The notes under the pieces are model-generated. The model had not been told where the DNA came from. It searched no databases and worked only from the letters and a program-made list of their open reading frames with translations. The position numbers were made by a program, and so were the translations under genes. DNA of 64,000 nucleotides from JBFWYO01 sp050186335 (lineage in GTDB: Bacteria; Pseudomonadota; Alphaproteobacteria; Bin65), in NCBI GenBank assembly GCA_050186335.1, contig JBFWYO010000009.1, positions 11,480-75,479 on the forward strand, written 5' to 3'. Numbering within the stretch: the first letter of the stretch is position 1; every line of letters starts with the position of its first letter. Shown here one piece after another: positions 40,223-48,323 of the stretch.

Positions 40223-40705
40223 TCAAAATCGAATCGACACCGTGAACGCGTCGACGATGAGGCGCGTCGCAATCGCCATGAGCAAGACGTCGCCATCCAG
40301 ATACACGTATCGATACCCGGCCGGCGGCGACAGCCGCACCGCCAGATCGGGCGGCAGCGCCTGGAAGACGACCGACGCGGGCAGCGCCTGGTTGACGGCG
40401 TATTTCTTCGCCTGGCCGGGCGGCAGGCAGCCGTTGTTCTTCTTGGCCAGGCCCGGCGGGCAATTGCCGCGGGCGGCCTGCTGCGAGTAGTAGCCCTGGA
40501 TTGCCGAGCGGTCGCCGACACCGATGGTCACCCCGCCGGGACTGCCGGGATTGCCGGGGTTACCGGGATTGCCCGGCTTGTTGCCGAGCCCCGGCGGGCC
40601 GTCGTTCATCTTGCCGGGCTTGACGCCGCCTTTGTCCGCAAGCGCGGGGCCTGCCGCGAGCAAGGCCGCCGCCAGGGCCAGCGCGAAAATGCGTCGAAGG
40701 TTCAT
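40223..40705 (-). CDS. Secreted CigR/RcnB-like protein with Gly-Pro repeats
   Basis: A 160-residue protein with a signal peptide (MNLRRIFALALAAALLAAGPALA) and a Lys/Gly-rich linker containing collagen-like GNPGNPGNPGSPGG. Its C-terminal domain has GNCPPGLAKKNNGCLPPGQAKKYAVNQALP and YRYVYLDGDVLLMAIATRLIVDAF. This layout matches the CigR / anti-virulence-regulator and RcnB-like periplasmic family. The repeat is encoded by four 9-base units (40538-40573). It probably acts in the periplasm; the partner is unknown. A longer in-frame ORF upstream is spurious. Confidence 0.75.
   Translation of the reverse strand: MNLRRIFALALAAALLAAGPALADKGGVKPGKMNDGPPGLGNKPGNPGNPGNPGSPGGVTIGVGDRSAIQGYYSQQAARGNCPPGLAKKNNGCLPPGQAKKYAVNQALPASVVFQALPPDLAVRLSPPAGYRYVYLDGDVLLMAIATRLIVDAFTVSIRF
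40538..40573. repeat. Four tandem 9-base units
   Basis: GGGACTGCC, GGGATTGCC, GGGGTTACC and GGGATTGCC in direct succession, encoding the Gly-Asn/Ser-Pro repeat of the secreted protein on the minus strand. Copy number could vary by slippage. Confidence 0.7.
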
Positions 40706-40812
40706 GTCCTGTCTCCCGAATACCGGCAATTCCCTGAAGTCTAATACCGCGCCGGCTTCGCTGCCACGACGATCCACCGGTATCCGGATATGGGCCGCCT
40801 TGACGCGGCGAA

Positions 40813-41787
40813 TCAGCCGGGCTGCCACCGGTCGAGGTTGGGCGACTGGCCCTGGAACTGCCAATCGAACGGCACCACGGCGCGGCGCAGAACCCAGGCA
40901 CGCGGCCGGAACACCACGAAACGCTGCGCGCCAATCGAGGAATCGGCCCGCAGCTTGGGCAAGCCCGACGCATCGGGAACGATCTCGGCGGCGCCGGTCA
41001 TTTGCAGCACATCGCCGGTGGCGAAATCGACGAACAGCAGACCGGCCTTCGCATTGACGGCGATATTGCCGAGCGTATTGAACAGGAAGTTGCCGCGATA
41101 ATCCGGGAACACCAGGCGCCGCTCGTCCAGCACCTGCACGAAGCCCGGCTTGCCGCCGCGGTGCGAAACATCGACGCCGTGGCGGGGGTCGGTCGCATCG
41201 GCGCCATAGGCCGATGCGATGAAGAATGTATCCGCCGCCTCGATCAGCGGGCGGATCGGCGGCGACAACGCGCTGCCGCGAAGCGTGTCGATTCCGGCCA
41301 CGACATCGCGTGCCGCGGCGCGCGGGCGCGGCAACCGGGCCTGGATATACTGCGGACAATTGCCGAACGACTGATCGACGAGAACATCGAAGCCGAGACC
41401 GTGCGCCTGCGGATATGCCATACCGTTCATCCGATTGCGGCGGCGTGTGTGCAGTTCGATGCCGAGAATTGCAACCGGCGCGGCGGGGCGCAGATTTTCC
41501 GCCAGCATGTCGCCGTGCTGCGGCAGCGCGCCGACGCGCAACCGCGCCGCTTCCGGCGCGCTGACGAAGCCGGGCCGGCCGGTCAATATCGACGCCCACG
41601 GGCGACCGTCCGCGTCGAGCGAGCCCACGAACAGGTACGATAGCTGCGCGAAGAAGCTCCGATGCTCGTCGGGCATGAAATCGCGGATCATGCGCTTGCC
41701 CATCGCCGCCACCTTGTCGCGCATGCCGGCCGCCTGCTGGACCAACAGTTCCCCGGCGTGAAACGGCGTCTCGGGCGTCTCTTTCAT
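40813..41787 (-). CDS. PPOX-fold (pyridoxamine 5'-phosphate oxidase-like) flavoprotein
   Basis: A 324-residue protein of the split-barrel FMN/F420-binding type. Blocks: DFMPDEHRSFFAQLSYLFVGSLDADGRPWASIL, GFDVLVDQSFGNCPQYIQ, VDVSHRGGKPGFV, and DYRGNFLFNTLGNIAVNAKAGLLFVDF. Members often reduce or bind flavin-linked substrates; some are annotated as pyridoxamine oxidase family without that activity. I chose the ATG giving MKETPETPFHAGE; the longer in-frame ORF crosses the operator region. It is divergent from a TetR regulator that likely controls it. Confidence 0.82.
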   Translation of the reverse strand: MKETPETPFHAGELLVQQAAGMRDKVAAMGKRMIRDFMPDEHRSFFAQLSYLFVGSLDADGRPWASILTGRPGFVSAPEAARLRVGALPQHGDMLAENLRPAAPVAILGIELHTRRRNRMNGMAYPQAHGLGFDVLVDQSFGNCPQYIQARLPRPRAAARDVVAGIDTLRGSALSPPIRPLIEAADTFFIASAYGADATDPRHGVDVSHRGGKPGFVQVLDERRLVFPDYRGNFLFNTLGNIAVNAKAGLLFVDFATGDVLQMTGAAEIVPDASGLPKLRADSSIGAQRFVVFRPRAWVLRRAVVPFDWQFQGQSPNLDRWQPG

Positions 41788-41870
41788 GGCCTGTCCTGCT
41801 GCATGGGTTGTCCTGTTTCTTGGCCTGTCCTGAAGCGCGACCGAGCGGTCGGCAAGCCATAGTCTCAATT

Positions 41871-41886
41871 TATACCGATCTGTATA
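41871..41886. promoter_or_regulatory. Candidate TetR operator 1
   Basis: TATAC-CGATCT-GTATA, an almost perfect palindrome in the gap between the PPOX-fold gene and the divergent tetR, on the PPOX side. It shares the TATAC...TCTG-x-ATA form with the second site. Confidence 0.55.
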
Positions 41887-42024
41887 TTTCGTAAAGCCAT
41901 GCTGTCGACGCACCTTGAGATGCGGTAATATTTAGAATATTGTTTATTTTTCAATGTATTAAACTGATTCTAAGGCGATCTGGCGACGTCTTTGCCGCGG
42001 TAGGTTGAATCCCAGAGCCAGCTC

Positions 42025-42048
42025 GGTATACAAACTGGTCTGAATACC
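42025..42048. promoter_or_regulatory. Candidate TetR operator 2
   Basis: GGTAT...ATACC arms around ACAAACTGGTCTGA, 17 bases before the tetR start. It resembles operator 1, so both divergent genes are probably controlled by this regulator. Confidence 0.55.
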
Positions 42049-42065
42049 AACCTTGAGGTCCACCG

Positions 42066-42653
42066 ATGGCGAAAGCCGCCGCCAAACGCGATCTGCTGAT
42101 TGAAACCGCACTGGCGCTGTTCAACCGGGACGGCATTCACGCGACCGGCATCGACACGATCCTGGCCAAGGCCGGCATCGCCAAGATGACGCTGTACAAC
42201 CATTTCAAGTCCAAGGACGAGCTCGTGCTCGCTTGTCTGCGCCGGGCCGACGAAAAAACGCGCAACGGCTTCATGCGTCAGATCGAGCAGCGCGCGGGCG
42301 CGCCGCGCGAGCGGCTGTTGACACTCTTCGACGTGCTTGCCGATTGGTTTCGCGGCGCGGATTTCCATGGCTGCAATTTCGTCAACGCCTGTGCCGAATA
42401 CACGCAGCCGAGCGATCCGATCCACCGCGCGGCCGCCGAGCACAAGCAACTGATGTTCGATTATATCGCGCATCTGGCGACGGCTGCCGGGGCGCCGGAC
42501 GGAACGCTGGCCGAGCGGCTGGCGTTGCTGGTCGAAGGTGCGATCGCGATCGCGCACGTCTCCGGCGACAAAGGTTCCGCGGCTCGGGCCAAGTGCGCCG
42601 CCGCGGTGCTGATCGACGCGGCACTCGGCCCGGTGCCGTTCCGCGCCGGCTAG
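42066..42653 (+). CDS. TetR-family repressor
   Basis: A 195-residue regulator: helix-turn-helix LIETALALFNRDGIHATGIDTILAKAGIAKMTLYNHFKSKDELVLACL, followed by a ligand-binding domain with the WFRGADFHGCNFVNACAEY block seen in the TetR_C subgroup. It is divergent from the PPOX-fold gene, with two candidate operators between them, and overlaps the radical SAM gene by four bases tail to tail. The effector is unknown; the CNFVNA cysteine could sense electrophiles, but this is speculative. Confidence 0.9.
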   Translation: MAKAAAKRDLLIETALALFNRDGIHATGIDTILAKAGIAKMTLYNHFKSKDELVLACLRRADEKTRNGFMRQIEQRAGAPRERLLTLFDVLADWFRGADFHGCNFVNACAEYTQPSDPIHRAAAEHKQLMFDYIAHLATAAGAPDGTLAERLALLVEGAIAIAHVSGDKGSAARAKCAAAVLIDAALGPVPFRAG

Positions 42654-43636
42654 CGCGCACTTGTGTCGACGCCGGCTTCGTCGCGCTCGACCCAACGGCC
42701 GTGTCGCCGGCGGTCGAGATAGATTTCGCAGGTGCTGCACGGCACGTCCGCGCGCGCCGGCGCGCGGCCCTGCAGCATCGCGCGGGCGTGGCGCATGCGC
42801 TCGCCGTCGAGCACCGTGGACAACCCGTCGCGAAACGCGTTGCCGCCGAACTCGCCCCAGAAGTTGCGGCAGCATCCGAGTACGCGACCGTCCCAGTTGA
42901 TCTGCGGACTGTCCCACAGCTGGTGGCACAGCGGATCCATGTAATCGGCGCCGGTGCGCGCCCTGTGGGCGGTTCGCGAAGCGTCCTCCAGACGGCCGGC
43001 GCGCTTGAGCATAGCTTCATCGATCGGCGGCGAGAACCGCTCGTCCCAATTCAACTTGACGAAGAACTTCATGTCCAATGCGGTCGCCTGCGCGCGTGCC
43101 GCTTCGATCTCGTGCTGGTTGTGGCCGAAAGCGATGAACTGCCACGTCAGTTCGGGAAACGGGCTGGCGTAGCGCCGCTTGTGTGCGTTGATCGTGCGGA
43201 TGTTGGCCAGCACGCGTGCGAAATCGCCGCCGACGCGGTAGACGGCATAGGTTTCGGCACTTGCCCCGTCGATCGAGCACCGCAACGTGCGCAGGCGGTG
43301 CCGCACCAGCGCCTCGAGCACGTCGTCGCGCGCGTTGTTGAGGTTCGATCCGTTGTCGCAGCGCAACACCACGCCGCGCGCATCGGCATCGGCGAGAATT
43401 TGCCCCAGCTCGGGGTTGAGGAACGGTTCGCCGTAATTGGAGATTTCAATCTCGCGCACGCCCGGGTTGGCGTCGAGCAGTTGCCGGAACGCCGCCGCGC
43501 GCACGAAACCGGCGCCGAGCGTCCGCGCCGTTTCGCCGGTGGCCGTGGGGCACGACGGACAGCGCAGTTGGCATGCGGACGACAATTCCAGTTTGATGCT
43601 GGCGGGCCCTGCCGGTGGGAGGACGGCGGCGCTCAT
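42650..43636 (-). CDS. Radical SAM/SPASM protein
   Basis: A 328-residue protein. The radical SAM cluster motif is SSACQLRCPSCPTATG (C-x3-C-x2-C), followed by EIEISNYGEPFLNPEL. The C-terminal SPASM-like region has CHQLWDSPQINWDGRVLGCCRNFWGEFG and CSTCEIYLDRR, with further cysteines for auxiliary clusters. Such enzymes modify peptides or other substrates by radical chemistry. No precursor peptide is apparent beside it, and the target is unknown. Confidence 0.88.
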   Translation of the reverse strand: MSAAVLPPAGPASIKLELSSACQLRCPSCPTATGETARTLGAGFVRAAAFRQLLDANPGVREIEISNYGEPFLNPELGQILADADARGVVLRCDNGSNLNNARDDVLEALVRHRLRTLRCSIDGASAETYAVYRVGGDFARVLANIRTINAHKRRYASPFPELTWQFIAFGHNQHEIEAARAQATALDMKFFVKLNWDERFSPPIDEAMLKRAGRLEDASRTAHRARTGADYMDPLCHQLWDSPQINWDGRVLGCCRNFWGEFGGNAFRDGLSTVLDGERMRHARAMLQGRAPARADVPCSTCEIYLDRRRHGRWVERDEAGVDTSAR

Positions 43637-43788
43637 CGATTCGGCGCCCCGCCGGAAACGCAGCCACTGCGGCGATGACCTGGGGACGGCGGACGGCGGC
43701 TATGCATTCCCGAACCTTTAATCTGCCGGTAGCATGAGGCGAATTGCACCGCCGATCCATAGGCTTGCACAGACCGGAGGACCACACG

Positions 43789-44559
43789 ATGAAGATCCGC
43801 ATCGACCGCGACGGCCCGGTGACCGTGGTCACCATCGATCGCAAGGACGTGCGCAACGCGGTCGACAACGAAACCGCGCTGGCATTGCGCGAGGCGTTCC
43901 TCGGGTTCGATGCCGACGCGACGGCCAAAGTCGCGGTGTTCACCGGTGCGCACGGGCATTTTTGCGCCGGCTACGATCTGAAATCGCTGGCCGGCGCATC
44001 TTTGGAAAAAATCTACCAGCCGGAAGGCGACGGACCGATGGGCCCGTCGCGCCTGCTGCTGAGCAAGCCGGTGATCGCCGCGATCGAAGGCTTTGCGGTG
44101 GCCGGCGGATTGGAGCTGGCGTTGTGGTGCGATTTGCGCGTGGTCGCGGAGACGGCGACGTTCGGCGTGTTCTGCCGACGCTGGGGCGTGCCGCTGATCG
44201 ACGGCGGCACGGTGCGCCTGCCGCGCTTGGTCGGCCAGGGCCGCGCGCTCGATATGATTTTGACCGGCCGCGTGGTGGGCGCGCGCGAAGCGCTCGATTG
44301 GGGTCTCGCCAACCGCGTCGTGCCGACCGGTCAAGCGCAGCAGGCGGCCGTCGAACTCGCCGAGGAGATCGCGCGATTTCCGGAACTCTGCATGAAGACG
44401 GATCGCATGTCGGCGCTGCGGCAATGGGATTTCGAGCTGGCCGAGGCGCTGCGCTTCGAGGGCCGCGAAGGCTTGGCGCCGCTCGAACAGGGTGCGCGCG
44501 AAGGCGCCGGAAGGTTCGCCGGCGGCAAAGGGCGCGGCGGAAATTTCGAGACGATTTGA
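43789..44559 (+). CDS. Crotonase / enoyl-CoA hydratase-related protein
   Basis: A 256-residue crotonase: VTVVTIDRKDVRNAVDNETA, oxyanion block GAHGHFCAGYDLKSLAG, EGFAVAGGLELALWCDLRV, and RRWGVPLIDGGTVRLPRLVGQ. In the C-terminal block the position of the second catalytic acid is Asp in PLIDGG. It may be a hydratase, isomerase or hydrolase. CGGAGG precedes the ATG at 43789; the in-frame start 45 bases earlier is rejected. It is followed by a NUDIX gene after about 60 bases. Confidence 0.88.
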   Translation: MKIRIDRDGPVTVVTIDRKDVRNAVDNETALALREAFLGFDADATAKVAVFTGAHGHFCAGYDLKSLAGASLEKIYQPEGDGPMGPSRLLLSKPVIAAIEGFAVAGGLELALWCDLRVVAETATFGVFCRRWGVPLIDGGTVRLPRLVGQGRALDMILTGRVVGAREALDWGLANRVVPTGQAQQAAVELAEEIARFPELCMKTDRMSALRQWDFELAEALRFEGREGLAPLEQGAREGAGRFAGGKGRGGNFETI

Positions 44560-44618
44560 CGCCCGACGGGACATTGACCGGATGCCCCCGAGCCTGTACC
44601 GCTGACGGCGGTTCCAAT

Positions 44619-45380
44619 GTGTCATCGAAATCCGCTTTGCCCGTGTCCTCCCGCAGTTTCCGCTACGTCCTGAAACGCAAGCTGGCCCACCCGATCGAAC
44701 GCGCGCCGGGCCCGATCGCGCGGCCGCGCGACGCCGCCACGCTGATTCTGGTGCGCCGGAACGCGGACGCCGTGGAAGTGCTGATGGGACGGCGCTCGCG
44801 CAAAGCGTCGTTCATCCCCGACGCGTTCGTGTTTCCGGGCGGCCGGGTCGATCCGATCGATGCCGCGGTGGCGCCGGCGACGAGGTTGGACGAAGCCTTG
44901 ATCCCGCACATGGCGGTCGGCGGCAGCGAAGCCCGCGCGCGCATGTTCGCGATGACGGCGGTGCGCGAGACCTTCGAGGAAACCGGCCTGCTGCTGGTGC
45001 GCCCGGGCGACGTCGGCGAACCGGGCGAAGGGCGCGGCAGCGACACGTGGCTTGAACTGCGCAACCGCAAGCTGGCGCCCGATCTGCGGCCGCTCGATTA
45101 CGTGGGACGGGCGATCACCTCGCCCAACAGCAAGATCCGCTTTCACGCGCGCTTCTTCATGGCCGACGCGAAACATTGCCAAGGCACGCTCGGCGGCAGC
45201 GGCGAATTGTCCGACCTTGCCTGGATCCCGCTCGACGACGCGGCGAAACTGCCGATCGTCGACGTGACCGAATTCATGCTTGGCGAAATCGCGCGGCTGA
45301 CCGCCGCCCCGGAAGACCGCGCCCGGGCGCGCCCGCTGTTCTCGTACCGAAATCAGGTCACTTACGTGCGCTACGGCTGA
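44619..45380 (+). CDS. NUDIX hydrolase (NUDT19-like)
   Basis: A 253-residue hydrolase of nucleoside-diphosphate-linked compounds. AATLILVRRNADAVEVLMGRR, FIPDAFVFPGGRVDP and the NUDIX helix TAVRETFEETGLLL (RE-x2-EE-x-G) are present; the NUDIX box is split by an insertion, as in CoA-hydrolase-like NUDT7/NUDT19 relatives. RFHARFFMADAKH follows. The start is uncertain: GTG at 44619 or 44643, both without a clear ribosome site. A 548-residue in-frame ORF running through the crotonase gene is not real upstream of this point. Confidence 0.8.
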   Translation: MSSKSALPVSSRSFRYVLKRKLAHPIERAPGPIARPRDAATLILVRRNADAVEVLMGRRSRKASFIPDAFVFPGGRVDPIDAAVAPATRLDEALIPHMAVGGSEARARMFAMTAVRETFEETGLLLVRPGDVGEPGEGRGSDTWLELRNRKLAPDLRPLDYVGRAITSPNSKIRFHARFFMADAKHCQGTLGGSGELSDLAWIPLDDAAKLPIVDVTEFMLGEIARLTAAPEDRARARPLFSYRNQVTYVRYG

Positions 45381-45383
45381 GCT

Positions 45384-46289
45384 CTACTGCTTCAGCCGGT
45401 ACCGCGCATCGACCGACGGCGGACCATCGCACGTCACGACGCCCTGTTCGACCAGATGCAACATGGTTGCGAACACCGACCGCGCGGCCGCGCGGTGCAA
45501 GCTCACCGGCACATCCTTGTACATGCCGGGCACCATGTCGACGATCCGGTCAATGCCGCCCGCAAGACATGCCAGCACTTGCTGCTCGCGTTCCCGGCGG
45601 TGGGCGATGAAAGCCTTCACAAACGGCTTGGGATCGCGGATCGCGGTGCCGTGGGTCGGCCAATAGAGCTTGTCGTCGCGCTGCAAAAGCAATTCCAGGC
45701 TGCGCATATAGGCGGCCATGTCGCCGTCCGGCGGCGAGATGATGCTGGTCGACCAGCCCATGACATGATCGCCGCTGAACAGCGCCTGCTCTTCGCGCAG
45801 GCCGAAACAGATATGGTTCGACGTGTGACCCGGCGTGTGCACGGCTTCGACGCTCCATCCGCGGCCAGTCACCACGTCGCCGTGGCGCACCTGATGATCG
45901 GGATCGAAGGATTGGTCGCCGCCCTCCTCGACTTTCTCGCCTTGCTCGTGCCGGCCGCTGCCATGCGGACCGAACCCGTAGGTCGGGGCCCCCGTTGCCG
46001 CCTGCACCGCGCGGCAGGCCGGCGAGTGATCGATGTGGGTATGCGTGACCAGGATATGCGTCACGGTCTCCCCGCGAATGGCGTCCAGCAGCGCATCGAC
46101 ATGCTCCGTCATGTCGGGGCCTGGATCGACGATCGCGACTTGGCCCTTGCCGATGATGTAGGTGCCGGTGCCGTGAAACGTGAACGCGCTCGGGTTGCGC
46201 GCGATGACGCGCCGAATCAGCGGCGTCAGGGTCGCGACCTTGCCGTACTCGAACGACATGTCGCGGTCGAAAGGGATTTGGACGGGCAT
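45384..46289 (-). CDS. MBL-fold metallohydrolase (LACTB2-like)
   Basis: A 301-residue metallo-beta-lactamase-fold protein: VAIVDPGPDMTEHVDALL, the metal motif VTHTHIDHSPACRAVQ, VHTPGHTSNHICFGL, the GDHVMGWSTSIISPPDGDMAAYM segment and PTHGTAIRDP. The C-terminal winged helix-like region (LHRAAARSVFATMLHLVEQGVV) is typical of LACTB2-type proteins, some of which are nucleases. The start is the ATG giving MPVQIPFDR; an upstream TTG extends by six residues. It is convergent with the NUDIX gene, three bases apart. Confidence 0.88.
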   Translation of the reverse strand: MPVQIPFDRDMSFEYGKVATLTPLIRRVIARNPSAFTFHGTGTYIIGKGQVAIVDPGPDMTEHVDALLDAIRGETVTHILVTHTHIDHSPACRAVQAATGAPTYGFGPHGSGRHEQGEKVEEGGDQSFDPDHQVRHGDVVTGRGWSVEAVHTPGHTSNHICFGLREEQALFSGDHVMGWSTSIISPPDGDMAAYMRSLELLLQRDDKLYWPTHGTAIRDPKPFVKAFIAHRREREQQVLACLAGGIDRIVDMVPGMYKDVPVSLHRAAARSVFATMLHLVEQGVVTCDGPPSVDARYRLKQ

Positions 46290-46376
46290 AATTGGAGGTA
46301 ACGGCAAGCGGGTGCCGGTGTCAAACGAAGTTGATTCGATCCCGTTCCCCTCGAGGCAAAGGCCTGGGGATTTGGT

Positions 46377-46754
46377 TCAAGCGGATTGGTCTGTCGGGCG
46401 GCGCTTGCGTATTCGCGCTTTCGCCTTGGCCGGTCGCGCAAGTCGCTCGATGCGTTTCGCGGCCATGTCAACCGCGTCCGCCTCGAATTCGCGGTACGCG
46501 CGCACGACCGCCTGCCCAAGTGGCGTGACCTTCGCGCCGCCGCCGCGCTCGCCGCCGTGCATCGCCTGCACCAAGGGCGCATCGAATACATTGTTGAGTG
46601 CCTCGACCAATTGCCAGGCGCGGGTATAGGCCATGCCCATTTCGCGCCCAGCGGCGGATATAGAACCCAGCTTGCCGATCAGCTCGAGCAGGCGGATCTT
46701 GCCGGGCCCAAGCGCACGTTCGGCGTCGAAATCGATGCGAATATTGAGCTTCAC
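46377..46754 (-). CDS. ModE-type DNA-binding protein without sensor domain
   Basis: A 125-residue protein consisting of the ModE winged-helix domain only: IRIDFDAERALGPGKIRLLELIGKLGSISAAGREMGMAYTRAWQLVEALNN, then GGERGGGAKVTPLGQAVVRAYREFEA, and a basic tail. Full ModE has about 260 residues with two molybdate-binding TOBE domains, which are missing. It is divergent from modA and 48 bases from a perfect Mo-box-like inverted repeat. It probably represses modABC; how it senses molybdate is open. Confidence 0.88.
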   Translation of the reverse strand: MKLNIRIDFDAERALGPGKIRLLELIGKLGSISAAGREMGMAYTRAWQLVEALNNVFDAPLVQAMHGGERGGGAKVTPLGQAVVRAYREFEADAVDMAAKRIERLARPAKAKARIRKRRPTDQSA

Positions 46755-46801
46755 GTGGCAGATCTCCGCGCCGCAGGTCGGATGACAGGCGCTCGTGCAC
46801 C

Positions 46802-46825
46802 CGATATAGTTACACGACTATATCG
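46802..46825. promoter_or_regulatory. Mo-box (ModE operator) candidate
   Basis: CGATATAGT-TACACG-ACTATATCG, perfect 9-bp arms with a 6-base spacer, between the ModE-like gene and modA and 29 bases before the modA start. This fits the known ModE operator form of two TATAT-containing half-sites. Confidence 0.75.
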
Positions 46826-46853
46826 CACAGGCAACCGACAATCAGGGGCCGGC

Positions 46854-47648
46854 ATGAAGGCGTGGCGAACGATCTTAGTGAGCATGATGGCGGCCATGAT
46901 CGTCTGGAGCGGCATCACGCTTTCGGCGCGCGCGGCGAACGAACCGATCATAGCGGCGGCAGCCGACTTAAAGTTCGCGCTCGACGAAATAGCTAACCAA
47001 TTTCGCAATAACACAGGACGCATCGTGAAACTCAGTTTTGGTTCGTCGGGAAACTTTACCCGCCAAATCGAGCAGGGCGGCCCCTTCGAGATGTTCTTAT
47101 CGGCCGACGAAAGCCTAGTGTTCAAACTTTCCGATCAAGGCTTGACCCTGGATCGCGGTGCACTCTATGCCGTTGGCCGAATTGTCATTTTTATACCTCA
47201 GGGTTCTCCACTTAAGCCAGATGGTTCACTGATGGACCTTGTGGCAGCGACGGCGGATAAACGACTCAAGCGCTTCACGATTGCCAACCCAGAGCATGCT
47301 CCCTACGGACAAGCGGCCATGCAAGCGCTTCAGAAAGTAGGCATCTGGGACAAGATCGGCGCTTCACTGGTGCTGGGGGAAAATGCCGCGCAAGCGACGC
47401 ATTTCGCCCTTTCCGGCTCGACCCAGGGCGGCATTATTCCGTACTCATTATCGCTGGCCCCGGAGGTTGCCAAACATGGACAGGCGGCACTGATACATGA
47501 ACATTTACACGCCCCCCTGCGCCAACGCATGGTCTTGCTTAAGCGTGCCGGAGAAACTGCGCGTCTATTCTTCGCTTACATTCAATCGCCGCCATCGCGC
47601 GCGAGTCTGAAGCGATACGGCTTCGTACTACCCGACGAATTGCCGTGA
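46854..47648 (+). CDS. modA: Molybdate ABC transporter substrate-binding protein
   Basis: A 264-residue periplasmic molybdate-binding protein. The N-terminal signal MKAWRTILVSMMAAMIVWSG ends near the SARAANEPIIAAAADLKFA junction. The mature part has KLSFGSSGNFTRQIEQGGPFEMFLSADES, GRIVIFIPQGSPL, ANPEHAPYGQAAMQALQKVG and SGSTQGGIIPYSLSLAPEV, typical ModA blocks. Codon composition is visibly less GC-rich than in modB and modC. It is followed by modB after 9 bases. The in-frame ORF that starts upstream in the ModE gene is spurious. Confidence 0.93.
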   Translation: MKAWRTILVSMMAAMIVWSGITLSARAANEPIIAAAADLKFALDEIANQFRNNTGRIVKLSFGSSGNFTRQIEQGGPFEMFLSADESLVFKLSDQGLTLDRGALYAVGRIVIFIPQGSPLKPDGSLMDLVAATADKRLKRFTIANPEHAPYGQAAMQALQKVGIWDKIGASLVLGENAAQATHFALSGSTQGGIIPYSLSLAPEVAKHGQAALIHEHLHAPLRQRMVLLKRAGETARLFFAYIQSPPSRASLKRYGFVLPDELP

Positions 47649-47657
47649 AGGATTGAG

Positions 47658-48323
47658 ATGGATTGGCAGGCGCTCAGCCTTTCCCTGCGTCTCTCGGCCT
47701 GGACCGTGGCCGTGCTGCTGCCGATCGGCATCTTGATCGCGCGCGCGCTGGCGTTCCGGGAGTTTCGCGGCAAGTCGCTGATCGAAGCGTTGATCGCATT
47801 CCCGCTCGTGCTGCCGCCGACCGTGCTCGGCTATTACCTGCTGGTATCGCTCGGCGGGGCGAGCGCGCTCGGCCGATTTCACGAATGGGCGTTCGGCGGC
47901 ACGCTGGTGTTCAGCTTCGAGGGCCTGCTGATCGCCTCGATCATCGCCAATCTGCCGTTCGCCGTGCAGCCGATGCAACTCTCGTTCGGCGCCATTCCGC
48001 GCGACGTTCGCGAAGCCGCCTGGTGCAGCGGGCTGTCGCGCCGGACCACGTTCTGGCGCATCGAGCTGCCATTGGCCTGGCCCGGCCTGCTGGCTGCCTT
48101 TGCGCTCACGTTTGCGCACACGCTGGGCGAGTTCGGCGTGGTGCTGATGGTGGGCGGCAACATACCCGGCGAAACGCGCACCTTGTCGGTCGCGATCTAT
48201 GACCGCGTGCAGGCGTTCGACTCGCAGGCCGCCGATATCATGGCCGCGGTTCTGCTGTTGCTGGCTATGACGGCCATCGCCATCGTATACGGCCTCGCGC
48301 GGCGGCGGCCCAACCATGGCTGA
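47658..48323 (+). CDS. modB: Molybdate ABC transporter permease
   Basis: A 221-residue inner-membrane permease with five to six hydrophobic segments. The EAA-type loop reads REAAWCSGLSRRTTFWRIELPLAWPGLLAAFALTFAHTLGEFGVVLMVGGNIPGETRTLSVAIYD, where GEFG and the N-terminal FPLVLPPTVLGYYLL are ModB signatures. It overlaps modC by eight bases. Confidence 0.93.
   Translation: MDWQALSLSLRLSAWTVAVLLPIGILIARALAFREFRGKSLIEALIAFPLVLPPTVLGYYLLVSLGGASALGRFHEWAFGGTLVFSFEGLLIASIIANLPFAVQPMQLSFGAIPRDVREAAWCSGLSRRTTFWRIELPLAWPGLLAAFALTFAHTLGEFGVVLMVGGNIPGETRTLSVAIYDRVQAFDSQAADIMAAVLLLLAMTAIAIVYGLARRRPNHG

Noticed and set aside
43734..45380. 548-codon ORF as a crotonase-NUDIX fusion
   Set aside because: The crotonase lies in a different frame; only the C-terminal NUDIX part of this ORF is real.
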